This document shows positions 6,828 to 14,562 of a stretch of DNA of 17,144 nt, piece after piece. The position numbers and the translations under genes are program-made. Every line of letters starts with the position of its first letter. The first letter of the stretch is position 1. The stretch is from Sedimenticola sp. (GTDB lineage Bacteria > Pseudomonadota > Gammaproteobacteria > Chromatiales > Chromatiaceae), in contig JALVUB010000280.1 in the NCBI GenBank assembly GCA_027023915.1, positions 1 through 17,144 on the forward strand, given 5' to 3'. The notes under the pieces were generated by a model, which saw only the letters and a list, made by a program, of their open reading frames with translations, was not told the DNA's origin and made no database searches.

Positions 6828-7379
6828 ATGCGCTTGCTCTTGATGGCCTTTCTGCTGACCCTGCTGACCGCCACATGGTGGGCGTTGCGCCCATCGTCCG
6901 AAACGAAACGGAAAACAGCCGGGGAAGACCACATGGACTATTACGCAACCGGGGTGGATCTGTCGGTCTTTTCAGCAAAAGGCGAGCGGGTTCGCCACTT
7001 GCAGGCCCAGCGGTTGGAACACATGGAAAAAAGTAACCGGGGCTTTCTCTTCCAGCCTCATCTCGAACTGTTCGAAAAAGACAAAAAAACCTGGGAGATG
7101 CGAGCCCTACACGCCACTGTCGAGCAAAACGGCAAGCTGCTGCTTCTGGAAAACCGGGTTTGGGGCTGGCATGCGGCCACCAGGCGCCACCCAGCCGCCA
7201 CCCTCACCACGGAGCGACTCAAGGTGAAACCCGACGAGAAATATGCGGAAACCGACCTGCCGGTGACCATCAACAGCAAAAACAACTGGATCCATTCAGT
7301 GGGCATGAAAGCCTGGCTGAAAGAGCCTGGCAAGGTCCATTTTCTGTCCCGCACGAGAGCCCATTATGAAGTGGAATAG
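6828..7379 (+). CDS. lptC: LPS export bitopic protein LptC
   Basis: Inner-membrane protein that joins the LptB2FG transporter and receives LPS for the periplasmic LptA bridge. The 183 residues begin with one membrane anchor (about 2-20, RLLLMAFLLTLLTATWWAL) and continue as a periplasmic beta-jellyroll. The YYATGVDLSVFSAKGERVRHLQAQRLEH segment and the late VTINSKNNWIHSVGMKAWL stretch match the LptC/YrbK family. LptC varies greatly in sequence, so the call draws on the fold-like pattern, length and position between kdsC and lptA. It starts 3 nt after kdsC and overlaps lptA by 14 nt. Confidence 0.94.
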   Translation: MRLLLMAFLLTLLTATWWALRPSSETKRKTAGEDHMDYYATGVDLSVFSAKGERVRHLQAQRLEHMEKSNRGFLFQPHLELFEKDKKTWEMRALHATVEQNGKLLLLENRVWGWHAATRRHPAATLTTERLKVKPDEKYAETDLPVTINSKNNWIHSVGMKAWLKEPGKVHFLSRTRAHYEVE

Positions 7380-7878
7380 CACCCTCATTCTTCCGTTCCT
7401 GCTGATGGCCGCGAGTGTCGCCCTGGCCCTGCCGGAAGACAGCAAGGCACCGGTGGAGATCGAGTCGGATCGCGCCGACATCGACCAGGCCAAGGACAGA
7501 GCCGTGTTTCGCGGCCATGTGCAACTGACCCAGGGTTCCTTCACCCTCTGGTCCGACAAGCTGGTGGTGCAGTACCGCAACGGCAAACCCTGGGACGCCA
7601 CGGCCACCGGCAATCCGGCCCATTTCCGCCAGTTGCCGGAAAAGGACAAGGAGTGGGTCTATGGCAGCGGCCTGCAGATCCATTACCGCTTTCGGGAAGA
7701 TGATGTCACCCTTACCGGCAACGCCATGCTGAAGCAGAAAAAGGATACTTTCCGCAGCGACCGCATCCTCTACGACCGCAAGCACGACCTGCTCAAAGCC
7801 GGCGCCTCGGCGGGCGGCCACAAAAGGGTCAAGGTGATCCTCCACCCGGAAAAAGTACAGGGAGAGAACACGCCTTGA
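7366..7878 (+). CDS. lptA: Periplasmic LPS transport bridge protein LptA
   Basis: Forms the periplasmic bridge that carries LPS from LptC to the outer-membrane LptD. The protein has 170 residues with a clear signal peptide (MKWNS, hydrophobic core LILPFLLMAASVALA) and a likely cleavage after Ala21 (A-L-A). The mature domain is an OstA-type beta-jellyroll: VEIESDRADIDQAKDRAVFRGHV near the start, then the repeated strand patterns with LWSDKLVVQYRNG, ATGNPAHFRQ and LTGNAMLKQKKDTFRSDRILYD. It overlaps lptC by 14 nt, and its TGA stop overlaps the lptB TTG start. Confidence 0.96.
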   Translation: MKWNSTLILPFLLMAASVALALPEDSKAPVEIESDRADIDQAKDRAVFRGHVQLTQGSFTLWSDKLVVQYRNGKPWDATATGNPAHFRQLPEKDKEWVYGSGLQIHYRFREDDVTLTGNAMLKQKKDTFRSDRILYDRKHDLLKAGASAGGHKRVKVILHPEKVQGENTP

Positions 7879-8600
7879 GCTTTCTCACCGTGGAGGATCT
7901 GGTCAAGCGTTACCACCGCAAGCCGGTGGTGGACGGTGTCTCCCTGCATGTTGACGAAGGCGAGGTGGTGGGGCTGCTCGGACCCAACGGCGCCGGCAAG
8001 ACAACCTGCTTCTACATGATAATGGGGCTGATACCGGCGGACGAAGGGCGCATTCTGCTCGGCGGTCAGGATCTTACCCTTCGCCCCATGCATATACGTG
8101 CCCGCCACGGGTTGGGCTACCTGGCGCAGGAACCCTCCATCTTTCGTCACCTCAACGTGGAGGAAAACATTCTGGCGGTGCTGGAGATACGTGGCGGCCT
8201 TGACGAGCCCGCCCGCCGCGAGCGTTGCAACACTCTTCTGCGGGAATTCGGAATAGAACATCTGCGGGACAAACCGGCATTGAGCCTGTCGGGTGGAGAA
8301 CGGCGCCGGCTGGAGATCGCCCGTACCCTGGCCACCGAGCCCCGCATCATCTTGCTGGACGAGCCCTTCGCCGGAGTGGACCCCATTTCCGTCACCGAAA
8401 TCCAGCAGGCGGTGTCCCGGCTGGCGGAAAAGGGCATCGCCATCCTCATCACCGACCACAATGTGCGCGAGACGCTGGGCATCTGTGAACGGGCCTACAT
8501 CCTCACTGAAGGCACTGTGCTCACCCAGGGCACGCCGGACGAGATCCTTGCCAACAGTGAAGTGCGCAAGCGCTATCTGGGAGAACAGTTTCGCCTGTGA
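7875..8600 (+). CDS. lptB: LPS export ABC transporter ATPase LptB
   Basis: ATPase subunit of the LptB2FG complex that extracts LPS from the inner membrane. The 241-residue protein has Walker A GPNGAGKTT (36-44), the Q-loop LAQEPSIFR, signature LSGGERRRLEIAR, Walker B IILLDEPFAGVDP and switch histidine in LITDHNVRE. These are nearly invariant LptB sequences, including the TEGTVLTQGTPDEI segment and the C-terminal YLGEQFRL. The start is a TTG at 7875 that shares bases with the lptA stop (TTGA), implying translational coupling. lptF and lptG are not in the window. A 191-nt gap then separates it from rpoN. Confidence 0.98.
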   Translation: MSFLTVEDLVKRYHRKPVVDGVSLHVDEGEVVGLLGPNGAGKTTCFYMIMGLIPADEGRILLGGQDLTLRPMHIRARHGLGYLAQEPSIFRHLNVEENILAVLEIRGGLDEPARRERCNTLLREFGIEHLRDKPALSLSGGERRRLEIARTLATEPRIILLDEPFAGVDPISVTEIQQAVSRLAEKGIAILITDHNVRETLGICERAYILTEGTVLTQGTPDEILANSEVRKRYLGEQFRL

Positions 8601-8696
8601 CAACCATGCCAAATTTGGGATTTTTTCGTTCACACCCACGCAAGGCCGGTCATCATCTGATTTTTTCCGTGGAGTGCCATCTCGAAAATGCTTTTC

Positions 8697-8749
8697 TGAC
8701 CTGGGTCAACCAGAGCCGATTCTGCTCCGCCGCCCGCATGGGCTAAACT
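8697..8749 (+). promoter_or_regulatory. Possible rpoN promoter region with a small palindrome
   Basis: The 191 nt between lptB and rpoN hold no convincing ORF. TGACC-TG-GGTCA (8697-8708) is a perfect 12-nt palindrome that could be an operator half-site pair. TAAACT (8744-8749) could be a -10, with only a weak TCTGCT 17 nt upstream. An AAGGA at 8774-8778 is the nearest ribosome site for rpoN, 13 nt from the ATG. No strong intrinsic terminator for lptB was found; CCAAATTTGG followed by a T run near 8608-8626 has too short a stem. Confidence 0.25.
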
Positions 8750-8791
8750 ACCTGCTAGGGTCACAACAAGAGTAAGGATCACCGCCGTCTG

Positions 8792-10252
8792 ATGAAACCC
8801 TCCATCCAGCTTCGCCTTGGGCAGCAGCTTGCCATGACCCCGCAGTTGCAGCAGGCGATCCGGCTGTTGCAACTCTCCACCCTGGAGCTTTCACAGGAGA
8901 TCCAGGAAGCGCTGGAATCCAACCTGATGCTCGAACTCGACGAGGAGCAGGAACAGGCTCCGCCCAACGGGGAAGAATCGCTGGAGATGTTGAAAGGAAA
9001 AGACGCGGCGGTGGAAGTGGAAGAAGCCGCGCCAGCCCTGGAGACCGAAACCATTCCCGAAGAGCTGCCGGTGGACGCAAGCTGGGAGGATCAGTACGAC
9101 TTCCACCTGCCCACCAGCGCGCCGGTCAGCGAGGAGCAGGCCGACTTTCTCGCCACCAAAAGCCGCGAAGAGACGTTGCAGGACTATCTGCTGTGGCAGC
9201 TCAACCTTACTCCCTTCAGCGACCGCGACCGGGAAATCGCCCTGGTCATCATCGACGCCATCAACCCCGACGGCTATCTCGAGCTGATGGTGGAGGAAAT
9301 CGTCGCCAGCCTGGAGGATGAAGAGATCGGCGAGGAAGAGGTGCTGACCGTTTTGCACCGGGTACAAAGGTTTGATCCCCCCGGCGTGGCGGCCCGCTCG
9401 CCCCAGGAGGGGCTGTTGCTGCAACTGGAACAGCTGCCGGCGGACACCCCATTGCTCGAAGAGGCGAAAAAGCTGCTCGAAAACCATTTCGAACTACTCA
9501 CCAAAGGCGATCTGGCAGGCTTGCAGCGCCGCCTTAAACTGGACAAGTCCGTTCTGGAACAGGTACTGGCGTTGATCCGCTCGCTCAACCCGCGACCAGG
9601 AGCGGCCATCTCGCCAGCCGACAACGATTACATCCAGCCTGATGTCTATGTGCGCAAAAAGGACGGGCGCTGGGTGGTGTCGCTCAACCCCGATTGCACC
9701 CCCAAGCTGAGGGTCAATCCCCTCTACGCCGCCATGGTGAAGCGGGCCGACAACAGCAGCGACAACCAGACCCTGAAGCAACATCTGCAAGAGGCCCGTT
9801 GGTTTTTGAAAAGCCTGCAAAGCCGCAACGAAACCCTGTTGCGGGTGGCGGGAAAGATCGTGGAGGTGCAGCAGGGCTTTTTCGAACGGGGAGAAGAGGC
9901 GATGAAGCCACTCATTCTGCGGGACATCGCCGAAGCGCTGGATCTGCACGAATCGACCATCTCGCGGGTCACCTCCAACAAATACATGCACACGCCGCGA
10001 GGCGTTCTGCCATTCAAATATTTCTTTTCCAGCCATCTCCCCACCAACAGTGGCGGTGACGCATCAGCCACCGCAATACGCGCGCGCATAAAAAAACTGA
10101 TTTCCACGGAAGATCCGCAAAAACCTTTGTCCGATAACAAAATAGCCACACTTCTTTCCCAGGAAGGCATCAAGGTGGCACGGCGAACCGTCGCCAAATA
10201 CCGTGAAGCGATGGCAATTCCGCCATCCAATGAACGAAAACGTCTCATCTGA
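8792..10252 (+). CDS. rpoN: RNA polymerase sigma-54 factor
   Basis: Alternative sigma factor recognising -24/-12 promoters and requiring AAA+ activators. The 486-residue protein has the glutamine- and leucine-rich region I (about 1-50, LRLGQQLAMTPQLQQAIRLLQLS), which contacts activators and polymerase. An acidic region II follows (about 50-110, many Glu/Asp), then the core-binding domain (about 115-300) and the DNA-binding domain. The RpoN box ARRTVAKYRE lies at 463-472, and the HTH-like segment ESTISRVTSNKYMHTPRGVLPFK comes before it. All regions appear intact. It starts a block with hpf, ptsN and hprK, the standard rpoN neighbourhood, and may be expressed from its own upstream region. Confidence 0.98.
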   Translation: MKPSIQLRLGQQLAMTPQLQQAIRLLQLSTLELSQEIQEALESNLMLELDEEQEQAPPNGEESLEMLKGKDAAVEVEEAAPALETETIPEELPVDASWEDQYDFHLPTSAPVSEEQADFLATKSREETLQDYLLWQLNLTPFSDRDREIALVIIDAINPDGYLELMVEEIVASLEDEEIGEEEVLTVLHRVQRFDPPGVAARSPQEGLLLQLEQLPADTPLLEEAKKLLENHFELLTKGDLAGLQRRLKLDKSVLEQVLALIRSLNPRPGAAISPADNDYIQPDVYVRKKDGRWVVSLNPDCTPKLRVNPLYAAMVKRADNSSDNQTLKQHLQEARWFLKSLQSRNETLLRVAGKIVEVQQGFFERGEEAMKPLILRDIAEALDLHESTISRVTSNKYMHTPRGVLPFKYFFSSHLPTNSGGDASATAIRARIKKLISTEDPQKPLSDNKIATLLSQEGIKVARRTVAKYREAMAIPPSNERKRLI

Positions 10253-10267
10253 TACAAGGAGAACACC

Positions 10268-10591
10268 ATGCAACTGAGCGTAACTGGCCATCACATCGAC
10301 CTCACCGACGCACTGCGCAAATATGCCGAGGAGAAGATCAAGCGCATCGAGCGCCATTTCGACCATGTCACCAACGTGCATGTAATCCTCAGCACCGAGC
10401 GCCACCAGCAGAAGGCTGAGGCGACAGTACACGCCAGCGGCGCGGACGTATTCGCCTACGCCGTCGATGACGATATGTATGCCGCCATCGACGCCCTGGC
10501 CGACAAGCTCGACCGGCAAATCCTCAAGCACAAGGAGAAGCTGCACAACCGCAGGGCCGGCAACGCCAAGGCGGCGGGTGGCGCCGAATAG
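10268..10591 (+). CDS. hpf: Ribosome hibernation promoting factor (short HPF)
   Basis: Small protein that binds the 30S A/P-site region in stationary phase and, with RMF where present, promotes 100S ribosome dimers. The 107 residues match the short HPF/YfiA class: beta-alpha-beta-beta-beta-alpha with MQLSVTGHHIDLTDALRKYAEEKI at the start and YAAIDALADKLDRQILKHKEK in the second helix. It lacks the long C-terminal dimerisation domain of long HPF. A strong AAGGAG (10256-10261) lies 6 nt before the ATG. It follows rpoN after 15 nt, the common gammaproteobacterial order, so the two are likely co-transcribed. Confidence 0.97.
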   Translation: MQLSVTGHHIDLTDALRKYAEEKIKRIERHFDHVTNVHVILSTERHQQKAEATVHASGADVFAYAVDDDMYAAIDALADKLDRQILKHKEKLHNRRAGNAKAAGGAE

Positions 10592-10635
10592 CTCCGCTTC
10601 AGGAGCACCCAAGGAAAACCGTTCCGCCAGGGAGG

Positions 10636-10651
10636 GCGCCGGTAACGGCGC
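10636..10651 (+). other. GC-rich stem-loop between hpf and ptsN
   Basis: GCGCCG, loop GTAA, CGGCGC forms a perfect 6-bp stem in the 93-nt gap between hpf and ptsN. It is followed by a pyrimidine-rich but not T-only stretch (GTCTTCATTTCTC). It could attenuate transcription or stabilise the hpf message end, but it is not a canonical intrinsic terminator. Confidence 0.35.
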
Positions 10652-10684
10652 GTCTTCATTTCTCAACCCAACCCTGGTCTAGCC

Positions 10685-11164
10685 ATGCTCCCGGACGAAC
10701 TGCTCAAAGAATCCCGGATCAGTCTGGACGACAGCGTCGCCAGCAAGAAGAAAGCCCTGGAACGGCTGGCCGAACTGCTGGCCGAGGCTGGAAAGCCGCC
10801 CGCCGCGGCACAGATCTATGAAAAGCTGCTGGAACGCGAACGGCTGGGAAGCACCGGCATGAGCCACGGCGTGGCCATTCCGCACGCCCGCATCGCCGGA
10901 TTGAAACAGCCCCGAGGCGCTTTTCTGCGACTGGAGCACGGCGTTGATTTCGATGCGCTGGACGGCAAGCCGGTGGATCTGCTGCTCGGCCTGCTGGTGC
11001 CTGAAGAGGCCACGGATGAGCATCTGGCCCTGCTGGCGGAACTGGCTTCTCTCTTCTCCGGCCACCGGTTCAGCAGCGGTATCCGCGCGGCCCCCGGCAG
11101 TGAAGAGGTGATGCATCTTTTCTACCCCCAAGCCCTTCCCGATGCAGCATCAAGTCACAGTTAA
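10685..11164 (+). CDS. ptsN: PTS IIA-like nitrogen regulatory protein (EIIA-Ntr)
   Basis: Phosphoryl-accepting regulator of the nitrogen PTS, known in other bacteria to affect potassium transport, sigma54-linked processes and envelope stress. The 159 residues match the fructose/mannitol-type EIIA fold. The phosphorylation site is His67 in GMSHGVAIPHARI, and the LGLLVPEEATDEHLALLAELASLF segment is characteristic. The usual partners, EI-Ntr (PtsP) and NPr, are not in the window, but a general EI and HPr are encoded just downstream and may phosphorylate it. It overlaps hprK by 23 nt. No good Shine-Dalgarno sequence is seen before the ATG. Confidence 0.95.
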   Translation: MLPDELLKESRISLDDSVASKKKALERLAELLAEAGKPPAAAQIYEKLLERERLGSTGMSHGVAIPHARIAGLKQPRGAFLRLEHGVDFDALDGKPVDLLLGLLVPEEATDEHLALLAELASLFSGHRFSSGIRAAPGSEEVMHLFYPQALPDAASSHS

Positions 11165-12089
11165 AGGACTGCTGGAAGAACTGCGCGAGCGCCTGAAGTT
11201 GCGAGTCATCGCCGGCGAGGCGGGACTCGACCGGCTGGTCTATGACACCAAAAGGCACAAGGCCGGGTACATCATCGCCGGACCTCTGAGCTACATCCAC
11301 CCCACGCCGCTCCAGATCATAGGCCCGCAGGAGAAGAAGTTTCTTCGCACCCTGAGCACCAAGGAGTTCAAGCAAGCTCTCGAACGGCTGCTGGCCACGG
11401 AGCCGGCAGCCATCCTGCTCACCAACAGGCTCAAGCCGCCCCCCATGTTGAAAGAGACGCTGGAAAAGGCCAGCATCCCTTTGCTGGCCACCATCGTCCC
11501 CGACAGCCAGGTGCTGGACAACCTCCAGTATTACGCCGCCCGCCTGCTGGCGGCACGCGCCACCCTGCACGGCGTCTTTCTCGAGGTGCTGGGCATGGGC
11601 GTGCTGCTCACCGGCCACTCGGCGGCGGGCAAAAGCGAGCTTGCGCTGGAACTCATTACCCGGGGGCACCGTCTGGTGGCCGACGACGCGCCCGAGTTTC
11701 GCCGGGTGGCACCCGATATCGTCGCCGGCGGCTGCCCTCCCCTGCTGCGCGACCTTCTTGAAGTACGCGGGCTGGGCATTCTCGATATTCGCGCCATGTT
11801 TGGTGACAGCGCCATCAGTAACGAAATCAATCTACAACTCATCATTCAACTCAAGCGGATGAAACAGAAACAGATCGCCGACATGGACAGATTGCAGGCG
11901 GCGGCCGACACCCGCGAGGTGCTGGGAGTGGAGATCCCCCAGGTGACAGTGCCAGTGGCTCCGGGTCGTAACCTGGCGATTCTGGTGGAGACAGCGGTTC
12001 GTAATCACCTGTTGCGCCTCAAGGGATACGATGCATCGGAAATCTTCATCGAGCGCCAGCGACAGGCCATAGAGGAAGCCTCATCATGA
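11142..12089 (+). CDS. hprK: HPr kinase/phosphorylase
   Basis: Bifunctional enzyme that phosphorylates HPr on Ser46 with ATP or pyrophosphate and removes that phosphate, setting how much HPr can enter the PTS relay. The 315 residues have the N-terminal domain (about 1-130) and the kinase core with His143 (TLHGVFLEV), P-loop GHSAAGKS (158-165), HRLVADDAPE (176-185) and the signature LEVRGLGILDIRAMFG (206-221). The C-terminal motif PVAPGRNLAILVETAVRNHLL (from 271) is typical. The P-loop differs slightly from the common GDSGxGKS, with Ala where Gly is usual, but the general GxxxxGKS rule holds. It overlaps ptsN by 23 nt and the following EIIA gene by 4 nt (ATGA). Confidence 0.96.
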   Translation: MQHQVTVKGLLEELRERLKLRVIAGEAGLDRLVYDTKRHKAGYIIAGPLSYIHPTPLQIIGPQEKKFLRTLSTKEFKQALERLLATEPAAILLTNRLKPPPMLKETLEKASIPLLATIVPDSQVLDNLQYYAARLLAARATLHGVFLEVLGMGVLLTGHSAAGKSELALELITRGHRLVADDAPEFRRVAPDIVAGGCPPLLRDLLEVRGLGILDIRAMFGDSAISNEINLQLIIQLKRMKQKQIADMDRLQAAADTREVLGVEIPQVTVPVAPGRNLAILVETAVRNHLLRLKGYDASEIFIERQRQAIEEASS

Positions 12090-12496
12090 GCGTCGGGCTG
12101 CTGCTCATCACCCATCCCGGCATCGGTCGCGCCTTGCTGGAGACCGCCGTTCACGCCCTGGGCGAGTGTCCGCTGAATACCCATTGTCTGGAAATCGACT
12201 CGGACGCCGATCTCCAGCATCTGCTGCAAAAAGCCGGGAGCGAGGCAAGCCGTCTGGACGAGGGTGAAGGCGTCCTCATCCTCACCGATGTCCACGGTGC
12301 CACGCCAAGCAATCTGGCTCATCAGTTGCGGGAACACCGCGACATCGCCATCGTCTCCGGAGTGAACCTGCCGATGCTGCTGCGCATCTTCAACTACGCC
12401 GGCGACTCTTTGCAACAACTGGCATCGAAAGCGGTTGAAGGGGGGCGACGCGACATCCGCTGCTGGGAACCGGAAAAGGAGCAACGCCCATGCTGA
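12086..12496 (+). CDS. PTS EIIA component, mannose family
   Basis: Single-domain EIIA of the mannose/sorbose type. The 136 residues start MSVGLLLITHPGIG with the phosphorylation site at His10. The GEGVLILTDVHGATPSNLA and VSGVNLPMLLRIFNYA segments match the EIIA-Man fold. No EIIB, EIIC or EIID partners are encoded nearby. Such orphan EIIA-Man proteins occur in proteobacterial hprK-ptsH-ptsI clusters, where they are thought to be phosphate acceptors with a regulatory role. The ATG overlaps the hprK stop and the last codons overlap ptsH by 7 nt, so it is translated inside the same operon. rapZ, commonly found between hprK and this gene, is absent. Confidence 0.92.
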   Translation: MSVGLLLITHPGIGRALLETAVHALGECPLNTHCLEIDSDADLQHLLQKAGSEASRLDEGEGVLILTDVHGATPSNLAHQLREHRDIAIVSGVNLPMLLRIFNYAGDSLQQLASKAVEGGRRDIRCWEPEKEQRPC

Positions 12497-12759
12497 CCCG
12501 GGAGGTCACCATCCCCAACAAGCTGGGGTTGCACGCCCGCGCCGCAGCGCGGCTGGTGGGCACCGCGAGCAGGCACAAGGCCGATGTCTATCTTGAAAAA
12601 GGCGACACCAGGGTGAACGGCAAGAGCATCATGGGGGTAATGATGCTTGCCGCCGCCCAGGGCAGCCGGATTACCGTCATCACCGATGGCCGCGACGAGG
12701 AAGAAGCGTTGGATGCGCTCTGCCGGCTCATCGAGGGCGGTTTTGGAGAAGAATCGTGA
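12490..12759 (+). CDS. ptsH: Phosphocarrier protein HPr
   Basis: Phosphocarrier that takes a phosphoryl group from EI on His15 and passes it to EIIA proteins. The 89 residues contain LGLHARAAARLV, with His15 and Arg17, and the regulatory site VNGKSIMGVMML, with Ser46, the target of the HPr kinase encoded two genes upstream. Retention of both sites fits a working HPrK-HPr pair. The ATG overlaps the EIIA gene by 7 nt, and its TGA stop overlaps the ptsI GTG start (GTGA). The name NPr/ptsO is an alternative for such genes; the neighbouring full-length EI supports HPr. Confidence 0.95.
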   Translation: MLTREVTIPNKLGLHARAAARLVGTASRHKADVYLEKGDTRVNGKSIMGVMMLAAAQGSRITVITDGRDEEEALDALCRLIEGGFGEES

Positions 12760-14501
12760 CCCTCTCCCTTCACGGCATCGGAGTGGACGGTGGCATCGGT
12801 ACCGCAGTGGGAAGGATTGCCATGTTGGCCAGGGGCAGCATCCAGGCCGAGCCCCGCATGCTCCACCACGGCAATGTGGAACAAGAAGTGGCGCGTTTTC
12901 TGGCCGCGGTAAAGAGCGCCGCGGACCAACTGCGCCAGATCCGTTCACAGATTCCGCCGGACACGCCACCTGATGTCGCTGAATTCATCGACGCCCATCT
13001 GCTAATGCTTGAGGATCGGGCGCTGATACAAGGGCCCGTGGATCTGATCCGGGAAGAGGGGTGCAGCGCTGAATGGGCGTTGCAGCTCAAGCGCAACCAG
13101 ATGGTGAAGCTTTTCGACCAGATGGAAGACCCCTATCTGCGCACCCGGCGGGACGACCTCGACCATGTGGTGGGTCGCGTCATGGCCCAGCTCACCAGCA
13201 AGGACCGGCAGGAAGAGACCGACGAGGTTCGGGGTCGTATCGTGGTGGCGGAAGAGCTGACGCCGGCGGACACCATCGTGCTCCACAACCAGGGCGCCGC
13301 CGGACTGGTGACCGAATACGGCAGCCCCATGTCGCACACCGCAATTCTGGCCCGCAGCCTGGGACTACCGGCGGTGGTGGGCGCCCACGGCGCAACCACG
13401 TTGTTGCAACCAGGCGAACTGCTGGTGGTGGATGCCACCCATGGCGCGGTTTTGGCCGGTTGCGACACTGGCACTCTGGACTTCTTCCGCCGTCGTATCG
13501 AACTGGAAAGAGCCCACCGCCACAGCCTGCTGGAGCTGAAGCACACGCCGGCGGTGACCCGCGACGGAATCGAGATCACCCTGATGGCCAACATTGAGCT
13601 TCCCGAGGATGTCCGCGCCGCCTTGAATGCCGGCGCCCAGGGGGTTGGCCTCTACCGTACCGAGTTTCTCTACATGAACAGGGACACTCTGCCGGACGAA
13701 GAGGAACACTACCGGGCTTACATGGAAGTGGTTCGTGGAATGGGCGGCCAGCCGGTTACCATCCGCACGCTCGATCTGGGAGCGGACAAACAGTGCGAGC
13801 AGCAACCCGAGCTTTCAAGCTGCATCAACCCCGCTCTCGGGCTGCGGGCCATTCGGCTTTGCCTGAAGGAGACCGCCATCTTCCGCACCCAGATCCGTGC
13901 CATTCTGCGCGCCGCCGCAGCGGGACCAGTCCGCCTAATGCTTCCCATGCTCACCAATATTCACGAGGCAAGAAACGCCAGGGCGCTGGTGGATGACGAG
14001 ATCCGCAATCTTAAACAAGACGGCGTGCCCATAGACGCGGAAATACCCGTGGGCGCAATGATCGAAACCCCCGCCGCCGCTCTCACCGCCGGCGACTTCG
14101 CCGAACTGTTCGATTTTCTCTCCATCGGCACCAACGATCTCATTCAGTACACTCTGGCAGTGGACCGTGCCGACGACAGCGTGGCCTACCTTTACGATCC
14201 ACTGCACCCGGCCGTTTTACAACTCATCCACCACACCGTCAGGACATGCCGGGAAAAGGGAACGGCGGTTTCCATCTGCGGCGAAATGGCGGGCGATCCA
14301 CGCCATCTGCCGCTGGTGCTGGGAATGGGGCTGAAACAGCTCAGCATGCATCCCGCCTCCTTGCTGGAAGCGCGTCAGCAGATCCGGCGCCTCCATTGGC
14401 GAAACTTGAGAGAAGAGACCCGCAAGTTGCTGGAACAACCGAGCCCGGACTTGGTCGAACAACAGGTAAGACAACTGGGCAACACCGAAGCGCCTCACTG
14501 A
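12756..14501 (+). CDS. ptsI: Phosphoenolpyruvate-protein phosphotransferase (Enzyme I)
   Basis: Starts the PTS relay by transferring phosphate from PEP to HPr in the cytoplasm. The 581 residues are normal for EI. The N-terminal HPr-binding helical domain (about 1-150) is followed by the phosphohistidine domain with GSPMSHTAILAR (His194). The C-terminal PEP-binding barrel has GLYRTEFLYM (Arg301), NPALGLRAIR, GAMIETPAA, SIGTNDLIQY and the active-site Cys508 in ICGEMAGD. There is no N-terminal GAF domain, so this is EI rather than the nitrogen-type PtsP. The start is GTG at 12756, coupled to the ptsH stop. No sugar permease is nearby. Confidence 0.97.
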   Translation: MTLSLHGIGVDGGIGTAVGRIAMLARGSIQAEPRMLHHGNVEQEVARFLAAVKSAADQLRQIRSQIPPDTPPDVAEFIDAHLLMLEDRALIQGPVDLIREEGCSAEWALQLKRNQMVKLFDQMEDPYLRTRRDDLDHVVGRVMAQLTSKDRQEETDEVRGRIVVAEELTPADTIVLHNQGAAGLVTEYGSPMSHTAILARSLGLPAVVGAHGATTLLQPGELLVVDATHGAVLAGCDTGTLDFFRRRIELERAHRHSLLELKHTPAVTRDGIEITLMANIELPEDVRAALNAGAQGVGLYRTEFLYMNRDTLPDEEEHYRAYMEVVRGMGGQPVTIRTLDLGADKQCEQQPELSSCINPALGLRAIRLCLKETAIFRTQIRAILRAAAAGPVRLMLPMLTNIHEARNARALVDDEIRNLKQDGVPIDAEIPVGAMIETPAAALTAGDFAELFDFLSIGTNDLIQYTLAVDRADDSVAYLYDPLHPAVLQLIHHTVRTCREKGTAVSICGEMAGDPRHLPLVLGMGLKQLSMHPASLLEARQQIRRLHWRNLREETRKLLEQPSPDLVEQQVRQLGNTEAPH

Positions 14502-14524
14502 AAAGCCCACACCAAGCTGGTACA

Positions 14525-14555
14525 CTGGCGCTGCCCCGCCACCCCCAAGCGCCAG
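14525..14555 (+). promoter_or_regulatory. Inverted repeat in the mgtE leader
   Basis: CTGGCGCT (14525-14532) and AGCGCCAG (14548-14555) are a perfect 8-nt inverted repeat with a 15-nt C-rich loop, ending 7 nt before the mgtE ATG. As RNA, the stem would sit where a ribosome site should be; no AGGAG-like sequence is visible there. It may control mgtE translation or be a weak attenuator after ptsI. It does not resemble the M-box riboswitch, which is much larger. Confidence 0.35.
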
Positions 14556-14562
14556 GTTTCAC

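Noticed and set aside
8608..8626. CCAAATTTGG followed by a T run as an lptB terminator
   Set aside because: The palindrome leaves only a 3-bp stem once a loop is allowed, too weak for an intrinsic terminator.
12490..12759. Naming the HPr gene ptsO (NPr)
   Set aside because: The adjacent EI lacks a GAF domain and an HPr kinase is present with a Ser46 target, which fits HPr better than NPr.
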